Positions 1 through 8,406 of a DNA stretch of 64,000 nucleotides are shown here, piece after piece. The stretch covers positions 248,001-312,000 of the forward strand of contig JAJNQB010000019.1 of the NCBI GenBank assembly GCA_021155045.1, read 5' to 3'. The stretch is from Arcticibacter sp. GTDB taxonomy: Bacteria > Bacteroidota > Bacteroidia > 2-12-FULL-35-15. Made by a program: the position numbers and the translations under genes. The notes under the pieces were generated by a model. It worked only from the letters and a program-made list of their open reading frames with translations, made no database searches and had not been told where the DNA came from. How positions within the stretch are numbered: the stretch's first letter is position 1; each line of letters starts with the position of its first letter.

Positions 1-100
1 AAAAAACAACACTGAAAAAATGGACTTCTTCTTATTTATTGGTAGCATCTGGTTAAAGTTTAATTCAAAGGAATCAAAATTAGGTGATATAAATTTTTAA
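1..100 (+). other. Window edge, possible 3' end of a plus-strand gene
   Basis: The first 100 bases contain two short readable plus-strand tails. One is open from base 2 to a TAA at 98-100, the other from base 3 to a TAA at 54-56. A terminator-like hairpin follows directly, which fits the end of a plus-strand gene entering from the left. Neither tail is long enough to recognise a family, and I cannot choose between the frames. Confidence 0.25.
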
Positions 101-130
101 AATAGAGCAATACGTGTATTGCGCTATTTT
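99..130. terminator. Bidirectional terminator hairpin
   Basis: The arms AAAATAG and CTATTTT enclose a second stem, GCAATA/TATTGC, with loop CGTG and a single A/G mismatch between the two stems. A and T runs flank both sides. It can end both a gene entering from the left and the minus-strand gene that stops at 148. Confidence 0.6.
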
Positions 131-147
131 GCAATAAATACAGATGT

Positions 148-546
148 TTAAATACGGAAAACCGAGAATAAAGAAAATATATCTCGATCGATTATTGGAG
201 GAGGTGAAGTAGTATAAAATGATAAAAAAGATTCACTCGAATTGTAGATAGAATAATTTAAAGATGGAGTATAAACTAACAAAATTTGGTCTGCTTGAGG
301 AACAATATTTTTAATAGCAATACTGTGATCTTTTAATTTTAAGGAGCTGTTAAAGATATTGCAGCATTTTGATTTTAAAACTGGAGTTGTAGTTTTTTTT
401 TCTGGACAACATTCTTTAGCTTGAGTAAATGAAATTTTTGTTTTTCCCGATTTTAAACATTCCATCTTACCAATGGTAAAACCAAGGCTCGATAGCGTAA
501 AAACGAAAGCTAAAAAAACAGATGTTATTTTTTGTAATAATTTCAT
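148..546 (-). CDS. HYC_CC_PP family small secreted protein
   Basis: This 132-residue protein has an N-terminal signal peptide (MKLLQKITSVFLAFVFTLSS). The middle carries one single cysteine and two CC pairs (ECC, KCC), and a PPP lies near the C-terminus. That spacing matches the Bacteroidota family named HYC_CC_PP, whose biochemical role is unknown to me. It is predicted to be exported. The conserved cysteines, and the neighbouring heavy-metal efflux operon on the same strand, suggest metal handling in the envelope; this is inference. A 118-bp gap with its own -7 element separates it from the efflux operon, so it is probably transcribed independently. Confidence 0.7.
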   Translation of the reverse strand: MKLLQKITSVFLAFVFTLSSLGFTIGKMECLKSGKTKISFTQAKECCPEKKTTTPVLKSKCCNIFNSSLKLKDHSIAIKNIVPQADQILLVYTPSLNYSIYNSSESFLSFYTTSPPPIIDRDIFSLFSVFRI

Positions 547-555
547 TTACCAACA

Positions 556-563
556 CAAATGTA
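556..563 (-). promoter_or_regulatory. -7 element upstream of the HYC_CC_PP gene
   Basis: On the minus strand TACATTTG matches the Bacteroidota -7 consensus TAnnTTTG exactly. It ends 9 bp before the ATG at 546, so the message would have almost no leader. The -33 position, 19 bp upstream, reads TTTT rather than TTTG. Confidence 0.5.
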
Positions 564-664
564 CAAAAACTAAAACGGAAATAAAAATAAAAAATGTTAA
601 ACTGTAAGCTACTCTATAATTTGATTCAATCAAAAGTAGAATTTTATTCATTGACTACTTAACT

Positions 665-1867
665 CTAATGTTCATGCCTTTGTCCTGTTCCACTTTTCAA
701 GATAAACTCACTGCTGATTAAATATGCTCCATCAGTTACAACAATTTCTCCTTCTTTCAATCCTGATAATATTTCAATCCAGTAGTTATTTTCTGCGCCT
801 GTTTCTACCATGCGTTGCTCAAATGTATTGTCATGTGCCAATACCCAAACAGTTTTCATTTTTTCCAATAGCACTGCCGATTTAGGAACCGCTAATACAT
901 TCGCAAATGATTTTTCGGGAATGACTGAAACCAATGTTCCGGGAATGAGTTTGCCTCCTGAATTGTTTACCCTGATTTTAACCAGATGAACTCTTTTGCC
1001 TTCTTCAACAATGGGATTGTTGTAAGCCAATGATCCTTTATAAGTTTCTTCGGGATTGCTTTCGCTGAAAACCTGAAAGGTCTTGCTTTCTTTAATGCCT
1101 GAAACTTCATTAGAATAAAGTTGTGCTTCGACCCAAACCTGATTGAGCGAAGTGATTTTTACAAGAGGACTACCTTCTTCCACATACATGCCTTCGATAA
1201 TGTTTACTTCGGTTAAATAGCCCGCTTCGGGGGAATAAAATGTAATGAGCGGACTTGACTTGCCTGATGCTTGCAGTTCGGATATTTGTTTTTCAGTTAA
1301 GCCCCATAAAAGCAATTTGTTTTTTGCTGCGTTTACTAATTCCTTTGTGAGTTCTGTTGTGGTGTTCGTTGGTTTTAATTTTTCAAGCAGAGAGAGATAT
1401 TCCTTTTTATCGGATTGCAGTTGCTCGCTGTAAATGCTGTATAGCGGACTGCCGCTTTTAAGAAAAGCGCCTGTGGTTTTAATAAACAGTTTATCAACCC
1501 TTCCTTTTGCTCTGCTGCTGATAGTTTTTACCTGTTCTTCATCAATGGCAACTGTGCCTATAATAGTTGGTGCGGATGCAATTATTCTTAATCTGACTGT
1601 ATCTGTTTTAATTCCTGCCAATTCCTGTTTAAGATTGTCAATGCTGATAAAATTGCCTTGTTGCCCTGCATGTTGATTTTCCTTTTTCTCAACTTTGATT
1701 AAAGACATATTACAAACGGGGCAAGCTCCCGGAGTGCTGCTCACAACGCTTGGGTGCATTGGGCAGGTGTAATAACTGTCGGATGTTGCCTCATGGTTTT
1801 CGTGTCCGTTCTTACAACCCGTAAGTATGATAAGGCAAAATAATATGCCTGATATAATTTGCTTCAT
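665..1867 (-). CDS. CusB-like RND adaptor lipoprotein with metal-binding domain (second copy)
   Basis: Periplasmic adaptor (membrane fusion protein) that would link an RND pump to its outer membrane channel. I chose the ATG at 1867 (400 residues) because MKQIISGILFCLIILTGC is a clean lipoprotein signal with the lipid-anchor cysteine at residue 18, and it begins one base after the upstream stop. An ATG at 1879 overlapping the upstream gene is the alternative. Right after the signal comes a heavy-metal-binding module with CPMH and CPVCNM motifs, then barrel-sandwich, hairpin and beta-barrel adaptor regions. The C-terminus ends QRHEH. It is the last gene of the cus-type operon and a diverged paralogue of the adaptor before it. 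Confidence 0.85.
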   Translation of the reverse strand: MKQIISGILFCLIILTGCKNGHENHEATSDSYYTCPMHPSVVSSTPGACPVCNMSLIKVEKKENQHAGQQGNFISIDNLKQELAGIKTDTVRLRIIASAPTIIGTVAIDEEQVKTISSRAKGRVDKLFIKTTGAFLKSGSPLYSIYSEQLQSDKKEYLSLLEKLKPTNTTTELTKELVNAAKNKLLLWGLTEKQISELQASGKSSPLITFYSPEAGYLTEVNIIEGMYVEEGSPLVKITSLNQVWVEAQLYSNEVSGIKESKTFQVFSESNPEETYKGSLAYNNPIVEEGKRVHLVKIRVNNSGGKLIPGTLVSVIPEKSFANVLAVPKSAVLLEKMKTVWVLAHDNTFEQRMVETGAENNYWIEILSGLKEGEIVVTDGAYLISSEFILKSGTGQRHEH

Positions 1868-1868
1868 G

Positions 1869-3182
1869 TCAGTTTGCATTTATAAATGTTTCGCTGTCGG
1901 TCATCATTCCTGCCTCTTTTGCAATTTCATCATTGGCAGAAAGGCCGCTTTTAATAGTTGTCATTCCGTTGTTGCTTGCTCCTGCAATTATTTTTCGCAA
2001 CTGAAAAATTCCTGTGCCGCTTCGGGTAGTATCGGTTTTTACCCACACATAAGCATTCAATCCTGTTTTGTATACTGCCGATGAAGGAACTTGTAAATTC
2101 TTGCTGTCGCTTAATGCAAATTGTGCGGTAACAAGTGAATTTATTTTCAATGAATTGTTTGAATTAGGCAACACTATTCTAACTCTTGCAAAACGCTGGT
2201 TGGCATCTTCAAAAGTTTGTTCTGTAAAAGCAACTTTTCCCCTAAGCGTTTTCGAAGGATTGTTTTCAGAAACTATTTCTACTGATTGATTTTTCTGAAT
2301 TTGATTTACATATTGATTAGAAACTGAAACCAATGCCCAAACTACCTGCAAGTCATTTACGCTGAAAAGTGTTTGCCCTGAGTTTACATAGTTGCCTTCA
2401 CGAATTTGTGAAGCGGATGTAGTATAAGAACTTTCATTGTTTAGATTTTGCTGCATATTCATGGCGTTCATTACTGGTGTATTTTTTACAGTAGTATTTT
2501 CCTGTGTTGATGGCGTATTAAAAAACACGTAGCCGTTTGCAGGGCAGAAAATAGAAACGGATAAAGCTACTGTTCCGTTTTTTTCTAACTGTATAATTTG
2601 ATTTTCGGTGATACCAAGTAAGCGAAGCTTTTCTCTTGACTTCTCTATTAAAGTATTTTCAGTATTTGATTTGAAAAGGAAAAGATGTTCTTCCTGATAG
2701 GTTCGTAAATCTGGGCTGTATATGTCCATAACTTTGTCTCCCTGCTTTACATATTGATTACTGAATTTGACATATAGTTTTTCAATTCTTCCACCGAAAC
2801 GTGCAGCAACAGATTGATTGCGGTTTTGATCGGGAACAATAAAGCCCTCTGCTTTCGCAGTTGTTCCATTGCTGCCCGATTGCAGTTTTAAGGTTGCTTG
2901 ATTAGACAATACTTGTTTGTTGGGCGAAATAATTTGCGGCAAACTTTCATTTATCACAGGTTCTAATTTCATTTTGCAAATAGGGCAGTTTCCAGGCTGA
3001 GGATATGTTTTTTCATCTTCGCAGTGCATAGGGCAGAGGTATTCGTTTAGATGCTGAACATGGTTTTCGTGCCCTTCGTCTTTGTTTTTACAACCTGATG
3101 ATAATAGTATCAGCAGAGAAAAACAGCACGCTGATAACGCTGATTTTTTAAGATGGTTTATGATTTTATCTGTGCTAATCAT
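1869..3182 (-). CDS. cusB: CusB-like RND adaptor lipoprotein with metal-binding domain (first copy)
   Basis: Membrane fusion protein of a heavy-metal RND efflux system. From the ATG at 3182 it has 437 residues with a lipoprotein signal (LLSSGC, lipid cysteine about residue 31). A heavy-metal-binding module with CPMHC and CPICKM follows, then the adaptor core. An upstream ATG at 3230 would overlap the TolC gene by 26 bp and prefix a charged stretch to the signal, so I prefer 3182. A methionine/asparagine-rich insertion (around MNAMNMQQNLNN) could be a soft-metal site. The DNA around the start resembles a dispersed repeat, so the N-terminus is less certain than the rest. Confidence 0.87.
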   Translation of the reverse strand: MISTDKIINHLKKSALSACCFSLLILLSSGCKNKDEGHENHVQHLNEYLCPMHCEDEKTYPQPGNCPICKMKLEPVINESLPQIISPNKQVLSNQATLKLQSGSNGTTAKAEGFIVPDQNRNQSVAARFGGRIEKLYVKFSNQYVKQGDKVMDIYSPDLRTYQEEHLFLFKSNTENTLIEKSREKLRLLGITENQIIQLEKNGTVALSVSIFCPANGYVFFNTPSTQENTTVKNTPVMNAMNMQQNLNNESSYTTSASQIREGNYVNSGQTLFSVNDLQVVWALVSVSNQYVNQIQKNQSVEIVSENNPSKTLRGKVAFTEQTFEDANQRFARVRIVLPNSNNSLKINSLVTAQFALSDSKNLQVPSSAVYKTGLNAYVWVKTDTTRSGTGIFQLRKIIAGASNNGMTTIKSGLSANDEIAKEAGMMTDSETFINAN

Positions 3183-3225
3183 AATTATCTGTGTTATCTG
3201 CGTTCTATCTGATTTCTTTCTCATA
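3110..3225 (-). repeat. CAGATAA-rich degenerate repeat over the cusB start
   Basis: On the minus strand this stretch repeats variants of one phrase: CGCAGATAACACAGATAA, GCACAGATAAAATCA, and then AATCAGCGTTATCAGCG. From memory it resembles a degenerate interspersed element common in Bacteroidota intergenic DNA. Here it spans the end of the TolC gene and the start and signal peptide of the adaptor. Whether it is a true repeat family member needs a genome comparison. Confidence 0.45.
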
Positions 3226-4455
3226 TTCATATTCTGCTTCTAATCTTAATATGTTGAATAATTTGTCATACGCTTCCATTTTTTTCATCAGCAGCATTTC
3301 CCAAGCATCGAGCAGCACAAAAAAATCGCCTGTGTTTTGTTTGTAAGCAAGCAGGTTGGCTTGTAGGTTGTTTTCATAAGCAGGAATGATGTTTTTTATG
3401 TAGCTCTGATACTGTGCGTTTTCGTAGTTAAGCATGGTGAGTTTTTCGGACAACATTCTTTTTGCCATCAGCTCCATTGTCTGTTTTTCCTGTTGCATTG
3501 CCTGAATTTGAAAGCCGATGGATTTAGTTTCTGAATTATACATTTTAGATGACCAAGGAACGATAGGAATGGTCATCATGCCCATGACCGACCATTGATT
3601 GGGCATACCGAACATTTGCATGTGTTCGGCACGAACACCGAAATCCGGTCTGTTGCCAATTTTCATTACATTTTGTTCTAATTGCATAGACTGTATGTAT
3701 TTTGACATGGCTGTAATATCGCTACGGTTGGAAACGCTGCCCGTATCGGAAAGATTTAGTAAATAATTTTTCGGATTAACGAGCGTGTCAATTTGGAAAG
3801 CGGTGTTCACATCACGCACCATGAGGATGTTCAAGCCGATGTTGCTTTCTGCAATCATTTGGTCAAACATCAGCAGCATGTTGTTGAGTTCGGCTAAACG
3901 GGCTTTGGCTTTATAAATGGTTTGCAGTTGCGATTGATTGCTACTGAATTTTTCTTCTGATGTTGTAATTAATAATTTCAGTATTTCTTCACTTTCCTTT
4001 AAAATGAGTTGTTTTTTTTCAGTTACAAATCGGCTGTAATACAAAATTTTTGCTTCACGTCTTAATTCATTTTTTGTCCATTCGCTTTTGCTTTTTTCTA
4101 TTTCAGCCAATGAATTGATGTAACTTTTTTTTGCGTTCAGTTTGCTTGTGTTGGGGATCATTTGCTCTAAAGAAAACGCAATGCCAGCTTGGTTCATAGG
4201 GTTATTTTGCTCACTGAGCATAGAAAAATTGTATGGCCATCGCATGACCCCTGTGGAAAAGGTAGGCGGCATCCATGCCATTGCCCCATCTGCTTTTGCC
4301 TGTATAGATTGGATGTTGTATTGATATTGAATGATAGAAGGATAATTGTTCTCTACCTGTTGCAGTAGTTTTTCCAAGGAAATATCAGTAGTGTCCTGAG
4401 CTTGTGTTTGATGAAAACAAAGCAATAATGATATTATTGAAAGTATATTTTTCAT
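3205..4455 (-). CDS. TolC-family outer membrane channel of the metal efflux operon
   Basis: Outer membrane factor expected to trimerise and form the exit duct for the RND pump encoded next door. It has 416 residues, a signal peptide ending near QTQAQ, and two related helix-rich halves typical of the OEP family. Methionines are frequent (MQMFGMPNQW, MGMMTIP), a feature shared with copper/silver channels such as CusC. It begins 3 bp after the stop of the CusA C-terminal cistron and overlaps or abuts the adaptor gene, so it belongs to the operon. Confidence 0.85.
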   Translation of the reverse strand: MKNILSIISLLLCFHQTQAQDTTDISLEKLLQQVENNYPSIIQYQYNIQSIQAKADGAMAWMPPTFSTGVMRWPYNFSMLSEQNNPMNQAGIAFSLEQMIPNTSKLNAKKSYINSLAEIEKSKSEWTKNELRREAKILYYSRFVTEKKQLILKESEEILKLLITTSEEKFSSNQSQLQTIYKAKARLAELNNMLLMFDQMIAESNIGLNILMVRDVNTAFQIDTLVNPKNYLLNLSDTGSVSNRSDITAMSKYIQSMQLEQNVMKIGNRPDFGVRAEHMQMFGMPNQWSVMGMMTIPIVPWSSKMYNSETKSIGFQIQAMQQEKQTMELMAKRMLSEKLTMLNYENAQYQSYIKNIIPAYENNLQANLLAYKQNTGDFFVLLDAWEMLLMKKMEAYDKLFNILRLEAEYEYEKEIR

Positions 4456-4458
4456 AGT

Positions 4459-6378
4459 CTAATCTTTTATTTCAAGGTATTCTACCTTACCATGCTTCCT
4501 TACTTCCCTTTCTTTCACCAACTGATATACAACAGGAAGAACAATTAAAACGAAAAGGGTAGAAGTTATAAGTCCAAACACAAAAGGTATCGTAATCGGC
4601 TTCATCACATCGCTTCCTACGCCTGTTGCCAAAAGGATTGGCATTAAACCCATCATATCAGCCATAACTGTCATCAGTTTTGGACGAACACGCATTACAG
4701 CACCGGAAAAAACAGCGGACTGAACTTCTTCTTGAGAGAGGGCCGTGCTTTTCTTTTCTTCTACTTTGTCGCGAATGGCTTCATTCAAATAAACAAGCAT
4801 CAGCACACCTGTTTCCACTGCAATGCCGAAAAGAGCAATGAAACCTACAGCTACGGCCACCGAAAAATTCACTTCAAAAAAATACATGGAATATACTCCA
4901 CCGATTAGGGCGATGGGAATACTGGAGAGCACAATCATCATTTCTTTAACAGAATGAAAAGTGAAATACAATACAAAAGCGATGATGAGAAGGGTGATAG
5001 GAATGATAATTTTTAATCGTTTTTCTGCACGGACTTTATTTTCATATTGTCCGCTCCATTCTATGTAATAACCGTTGGGAAGTTTTTCAAAATCGGTATC
5101 AATTCGTTTTTTGGCATCGTTTACCACACTGCCCATATCTCTGCCGCGCACATTGAACAGCACTGTTCCCCGAAGCATGGCATTTTCTGAATTTATCATG
5201 GGTGGTCCTTCAGAAAATTCAATATCTGCCACTGCCGAAAGTGGAACAACGCCATAGTTAGCCGTTTGAATAGGAGTCCTTTTAATTTCCGCTATATCAC
5301 TTCTGAAATCCTGTGCCAATCGCATCGATACGCTGAAACGTTGCCGACCTTCAACGGTTTGCGTCAGCGGCATTCCACCCAATGCCATTTCAATAATCAT
5401 ATTTACTTCTTCAATAGAAAGATTGTAGCGGGCAATTTCTTCACGATTGATTTTTATGTCGAGATATTTTCCTCCGGTTAATTGTTCTACATATAAATCT
5501 GCAAGCCCGTCTATACCTTGCAAAGATTTTTCAATTTGACGGGCAATGTTGTAAATAGTATCTAATTCTTGTCCATATATTTTTATTCCGATGTCTGTTC
5601 TCACTCCGGTAGAAAGCATGTTGATTCGGTTGATAATAGGTTGTGTCCAACCGCTGGTAACACCCGGTATTTGCACCTTATCGTTTAACTCTGTGATGAG
5701 TTTTTCGGTAGTCATTCCTTTGCGCCATTCCGATTTTGGTTTTAGTAAAATAATACTTTCAATCATACTCATGGGTGCATTGTCGGTAGCGGTATAAGCT
5801 CTTCCTGCTTTTCCCAATACGTTTTCCACTTCGGGAACAGACATGATGAGTTTGTCCTGCACCTGCAAAATGCGCTTGGCTTCATTGTTGGATACATCGG
5901 GAAGCGTTACTGGCATAAACAACAATGAACCTTCATCCAACGGAGGCATAAACTCAGAACCCAAACGCAACACAAACGGAATGCTTCCTAAAACAATCAA
6001 GATGGAAATAGCAATAACTGTTTTTTTCCAACGCTGACAAATGCGTAATACAGGGCTATATATTTTTATAAAAAAGTTTGCAATAGGATTTCTGCTTTCC
6101 GGAACGAGTTTGCCCTTCATCAGTGAACGCAAGAGCATGGGCACGATAAACAAAGCAACAATGGCAGAACCAATCATTACAAATGTTTTTGTGAATACCA
6201 ATGGAGAAAATAATTTCTTCTCTTGACCTTCTAAAAAGAGTATGGGGGCGAAAGAAATAAGCGTAACTAAAATTGAAAAGAAAACAGCCCTTCCAACGGT
6301 GCGTGAAGAACGCTCAATAATTTTGATGCGTTCTTCTTCGCTTAATTCTTTAGTATTTCCAATTCTTTGCTTTTCCAT
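4459..6378 (-). CDS. cusA: CusA/CzcA-type heavy-metal RND pump, C-terminal cistron
   Basis: This 639-residue protein covers the second part of an HME-family RND permease: TM5-6, the linker, TM7, the second periplasmic porter region (GSEFMPPLDEGSLLFMP) and TM8-12 (AVGFIALFGIAVETGVLMLV; MRVRPKLMTVMAD). It lacks TM1-4, which lie in the preceding cistron. Methionines occur where E. coli CusA has M573 (APMSM, approximate) and M623 (RINMLSTG), whereas the M672 position appears to be leucine (ARYNLS). The ATG overlaps the stop of the N-terminal cistron as TAATG, so the product probably depends on translational coupling. A frameshift in an originally single gene is the alternative. Specificity (Cu/Ag or Zn/Co/Cd) is not settled by sequence. 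Confidence 0.85.
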   Translation of the reverse strand: MEKQRIGNTKELSEEERIKIIERSSRTVGRAVFFSILVTLISFAPILFLEGQEKKLFSPLVFTKTFVMIGSAIVALFIVPMLLRSLMKGKLVPESRNPIANFFIKIYSPVLRICQRWKKTVIAISILIVLGSIPFVLRLGSEFMPPLDEGSLLFMPVTLPDVSNNEAKRILQVQDKLIMSVPEVENVLGKAGRAYTATDNAPMSMIESIILLKPKSEWRKGMTTEKLITELNDKVQIPGVTSGWTQPIINRINMLSTGVRTDIGIKIYGQELDTIYNIARQIEKSLQGIDGLADLYVEQLTGGKYLDIKINREEIARYNLSIEEVNMIIEMALGGMPLTQTVEGRQRFSVSMRLAQDFRSDIAEIKRTPIQTANYGVVPLSAVADIEFSEGPPMINSENAMLRGTVLFNVRGRDMGSVVNDAKKRIDTDFEKLPNGYYIEWSGQYENKVRAEKRLKIIIPITLLIIAFVLYFTFHSVKEMMIVLSSIPIALIGGVYSMYFFEVNFSVAVAVGFIALFGIAVETGVLMLVYLNEAIRDKVEEKKSTALSQEEVQSAVFSGAVMRVRPKLMTVMADMMGLMPILLATGVGSDVMKPITIPFVFGLITSTLFVLIVLPVVYQLVKEREVRKHGKVEYLEIKD

Positions 6379-7652
6379 TATTCGTCTGTTTTTAAAACTG
6401 CCTTTACCAAGCCTTTGTAGGCATTTTCAGTCATTACAATTCCTGCATCTACCAAATCGCCAATTGCAAGCGCAATACCACCCAATGACATGATGTTGAG
6501 AGAAATGCCAAAAAGTTTTACCAAAATAAATCCAATTAAAACCGATAAGGGAATAGTGATTATTGCAACGGTTGCACTACGCACATGAAATAGAAATAGC
6601 AACACAACAAGTGCTACTACAATAATTTCTTCAATCAATGCTTCTTTTAAAGTAGCAACAGCAGCTTCAATAAGATTGCTACGGTCGTAGGCGATTTTTA
6701 TTTTTACCCCCGGGGGCAATCCTTTTTCTACATCGCCTAATCTATCTTTCACTCGGTCAATCACTTCTTTGGCGTTCTCGCCATATCGGGCAACCACCAC
6801 ACCACCAACTACTTCCCCCTCACCGTTTTCGTCCACAATTCCTAAACGGATATCGCTGCTCATTTGCACATCGGCAACATCTTTCAGTTTGATGGGAATA
6901 TTTTTATTGGAGCCAACAGAAATTTCCTCTATATCCTGTATGCTTTTGATATAACCCAAGCCCCTAATCATGTAACCCATGCGGTTCATTTCATAAATAC
7001 TCCCTCCCACATCACGGTTGTTTGCTTTTAAGGCGTTTGCCACATCCATGGCAGAAACATTGTAATAAATCAGTTTGTTAGGATTTATACTGACTTGATA
7101 CTGCTTTTGAAAACCACCGAAGGATGCCACTTCACTAACCCCTTCCACATTTTGCAGGGCAAATTTTACGTACCAGTCCTGCACGGCTCGTAATTCACCT
7201 AAATCGTAGCCATCACCCTGAAGGGTATACCAAAACACGTGCCCTACGCCTGTTCCATCCGGACCCAATGAAGGCGTTACACCCTGTGGTAATGCCTGTT
7301 GTGCAAAATTCAATCGCTCTAAAACACGAGTTCTTGCCCAATATATTTCCGCATCGTCATTAAAAATGACGAAGATGAAACTCATGCCGAACATAGACGC
7401 TGCACGAATGGCTTTTACATTGGGAATACCTTGTAAATTGGAAACCAAAGGATAGGTAATTTGGTCTTCCATGATTTGCGGATTACGCCCCATCCATTCG
7501 GTATAAACGATTACCTGATTTTCGGAAAGGTCAGGGATAGCATCAACGGGAGTGGTCATTACTGACCAAACGCCACCCACCACAATCAGCAAAATGCCAA
7601 TCCAAACAAAGAAACGATTGTGTATTGACCATGAAATTATTTTTTCTATCAT
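6378..7652 (-). CDS. cusA: CusA/CzcA-type heavy-metal RND pump, N-terminal cistron
   Basis: This 424-residue protein matches the first part of an HME-family RND permease. It holds TM1 (near NRFFVWIGILLIVVGG), the first porter region (VDAIPDLSENQVIVYTEW) and TM2-4, ending with the TM4 segment GIALAIGDLVDAGIVMTENA that carries the conserved acidic residues. The reading frame stops about 13 residues later, in the cytosolic loop before TM5. The missing remainder is supplied in another frame by the next cistron, and together they total 1063 residues, the normal size of a CusA. The gene overlaps the stop of the upstream ArsR-type regulator by 4 bp. Confidence 0.85.
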   Translation of the reverse strand: MIEKIISWSIHNRFFVWIGILLIVVGGVWSVMTTPVDAIPDLSENQVIVYTEWMGRNPQIMEDQITYPLVSNLQGIPNVKAIRAASMFGMSFIFVIFNDDAEIYWARTRVLERLNFAQQALPQGVTPSLGPDGTGVGHVFWYTLQGDGYDLGELRAVQDWYVKFALQNVEGVSEVASFGGFQKQYQVSINPNKLIYYNVSAMDVANALKANNRDVGGSIYEMNRMGYMIRGLGYIKSIQDIEEISVGSNKNIPIKLKDVADVQMSSDIRLGIVDENGEGEVVGGVVVARYGENAKEVIDRVKDRLGDVEKGLPPGVKIKIAYDRSNLIEAAVATLKEALIEEIIVVALVVLLFLFHVRSATVAIITIPLSVLIGFILVKLFGISLNIMSLGGIALAIGDLVDAGIVMTENAYKGLVKAVLKTDE

Positions 7653-7939
7653 TTGAAGTTGTTTGTTTTAAAAAACATTCGTTGCACACATACACAAGCC
7701 CAATTTTCAGAATTAATGGAATAGAATGTTTTTCTATTCATATTTTCTCTCCTTAGTAAGCCTGCTCTTTTCATGATACCAAGATGTCTTGAAGCTATTG
7801 GTTGTCCTATATTAAGTTCTTGGTATATGCTTTTTACTTCCATCCTATTTTGCTTACAATTCAAAAGCATATTAAAAATGGCAATCCTTTCAGGATGTCC
7901 AATTGATTTAAGCACTTCTGCAAGTTCACGATAATCCAA
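7649..7939 (-). CDS. ArsR-family HTH repressor
   Basis: This 96-residue winged-helix protein has an ArsR-type layout. The N-terminal helices (LAEVLKSIGHPERIAIFNML) precede a recognition region (NIGQPIASRHLGIMKRAGLL) and a wing (RRENMNRKTFYSIN). The start is TTG at 7939; no suitable upstream ATG exists in frame. A CVCVQ motif near the C-terminus and CKQ after helix 3 are candidate metal or redox ligands, but the classical ArsR CVC in the recognition helix is absent. As first gene of the efflux operon, overlapping the pump by 4 bp, it is the likely repressor. Confidence 0.82.
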   Translation of the reverse strand: MDYRELAEVLKSIGHPERIAIFNMLLNCKQNRMEVKSIYQELNIGQPIASRHLGIMKRAGLLRRENMNRKTFYSINSENWACVCVQRMFFKTNNFK

Positions 7940-7962
7940 TTTATTTTTGTTTTTTCATTACT

Positions 7963-7992
7963 AGTATGTAAATATCTGAATACTTAAAATTA
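7963..7992 (-). promoter_or_regulatory. Candidate ArsR operator with -7 element
   Basis: Positions 7963-7984 form a 22-bp imperfect palindrome (AGTAT at one end, ATACT at the other, 16 of 22 positions symmetric). It starts 23 bp upstream of the TTG of the ArsR-type gene. TAATTTTA at 7985-7992 (minus) is one base off the TAnnTTTG -7 consensus and sits immediately upstream of the palindrome, so a bound repressor would cover the start of transcription. No good -33 element is visible. Confidence 0.45.
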
Positions 7993-8029
7993 CTGGAAAT
8001 GACATTCATCATATTAGCAAATAATAGAT

Positions 8030-8406
8030 ATCACAAAGAGTGGAAAATTGGCTCTTTTGACTTTGCGCTTGTGTCGGCTTGTATGTGTAAGCTGTTTATT
8101 AAAACTGAAAAATGAGTTGTTCTTCTTCAGGTGAGACGCTTTGTTTTATCGAACGTAGCGGGATAACGTAAGCCAATTCTAATTTTTTACAAAGAAAAAT
8201 AAATCTCAAAAAACAAAGCTCTTAAAACGCAAAAAAACAATTCTTTTTTTCATTAGAATCGTTTTTTTATGAATTAATTTTATTTTTTGAGGGTTGTGCA
8301 ACAGCTACTACTGTTAGGCGTAGTTATTTGTCATCCGAATTGTCAATGGTGATGACCAGCCTATTTTTCTCATGTCGTACCTTAACCTTTTGTCCTTGTT
8401 TTTTTT
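8030..8406. other. Non-coding accessory spacer
   Basis: No open frame with gene-like character is visible in either orientation. The stretch is AT-rich with A and T tracts and contains one hairpin (8231-8268). Near 8290-8325 lies the phrase GGGTTGTGCAACAGC followed by GTTAGGC. It separates the metal efflux operon from a truncated XRE gene and reads like joined remnants rather than a designed regulatory region. Confidence 0.4.
8231..8268. terminator. Terminator-like hairpin in the accessory spacer
   Basis: The 14-nt arms (5' arm 8231-8244, 3' arm 8255-8268) pair with one mismatch, and seven A's pair with seven T's at the base. The loop is 10 nt. It has the shape of a bidirectional terminator, but no intact gene ends here; it may have belonged to a lost gene. 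Confidence 0.4.

Noticed and set aside
8310..8330. Integron attC site suggested by GTTAGGC
   Set aside because: Only the seven-base core matches; no partner RYYYAAC core at a suitable distance and no integrase gene in the window. Kept only as a hint in one finding.
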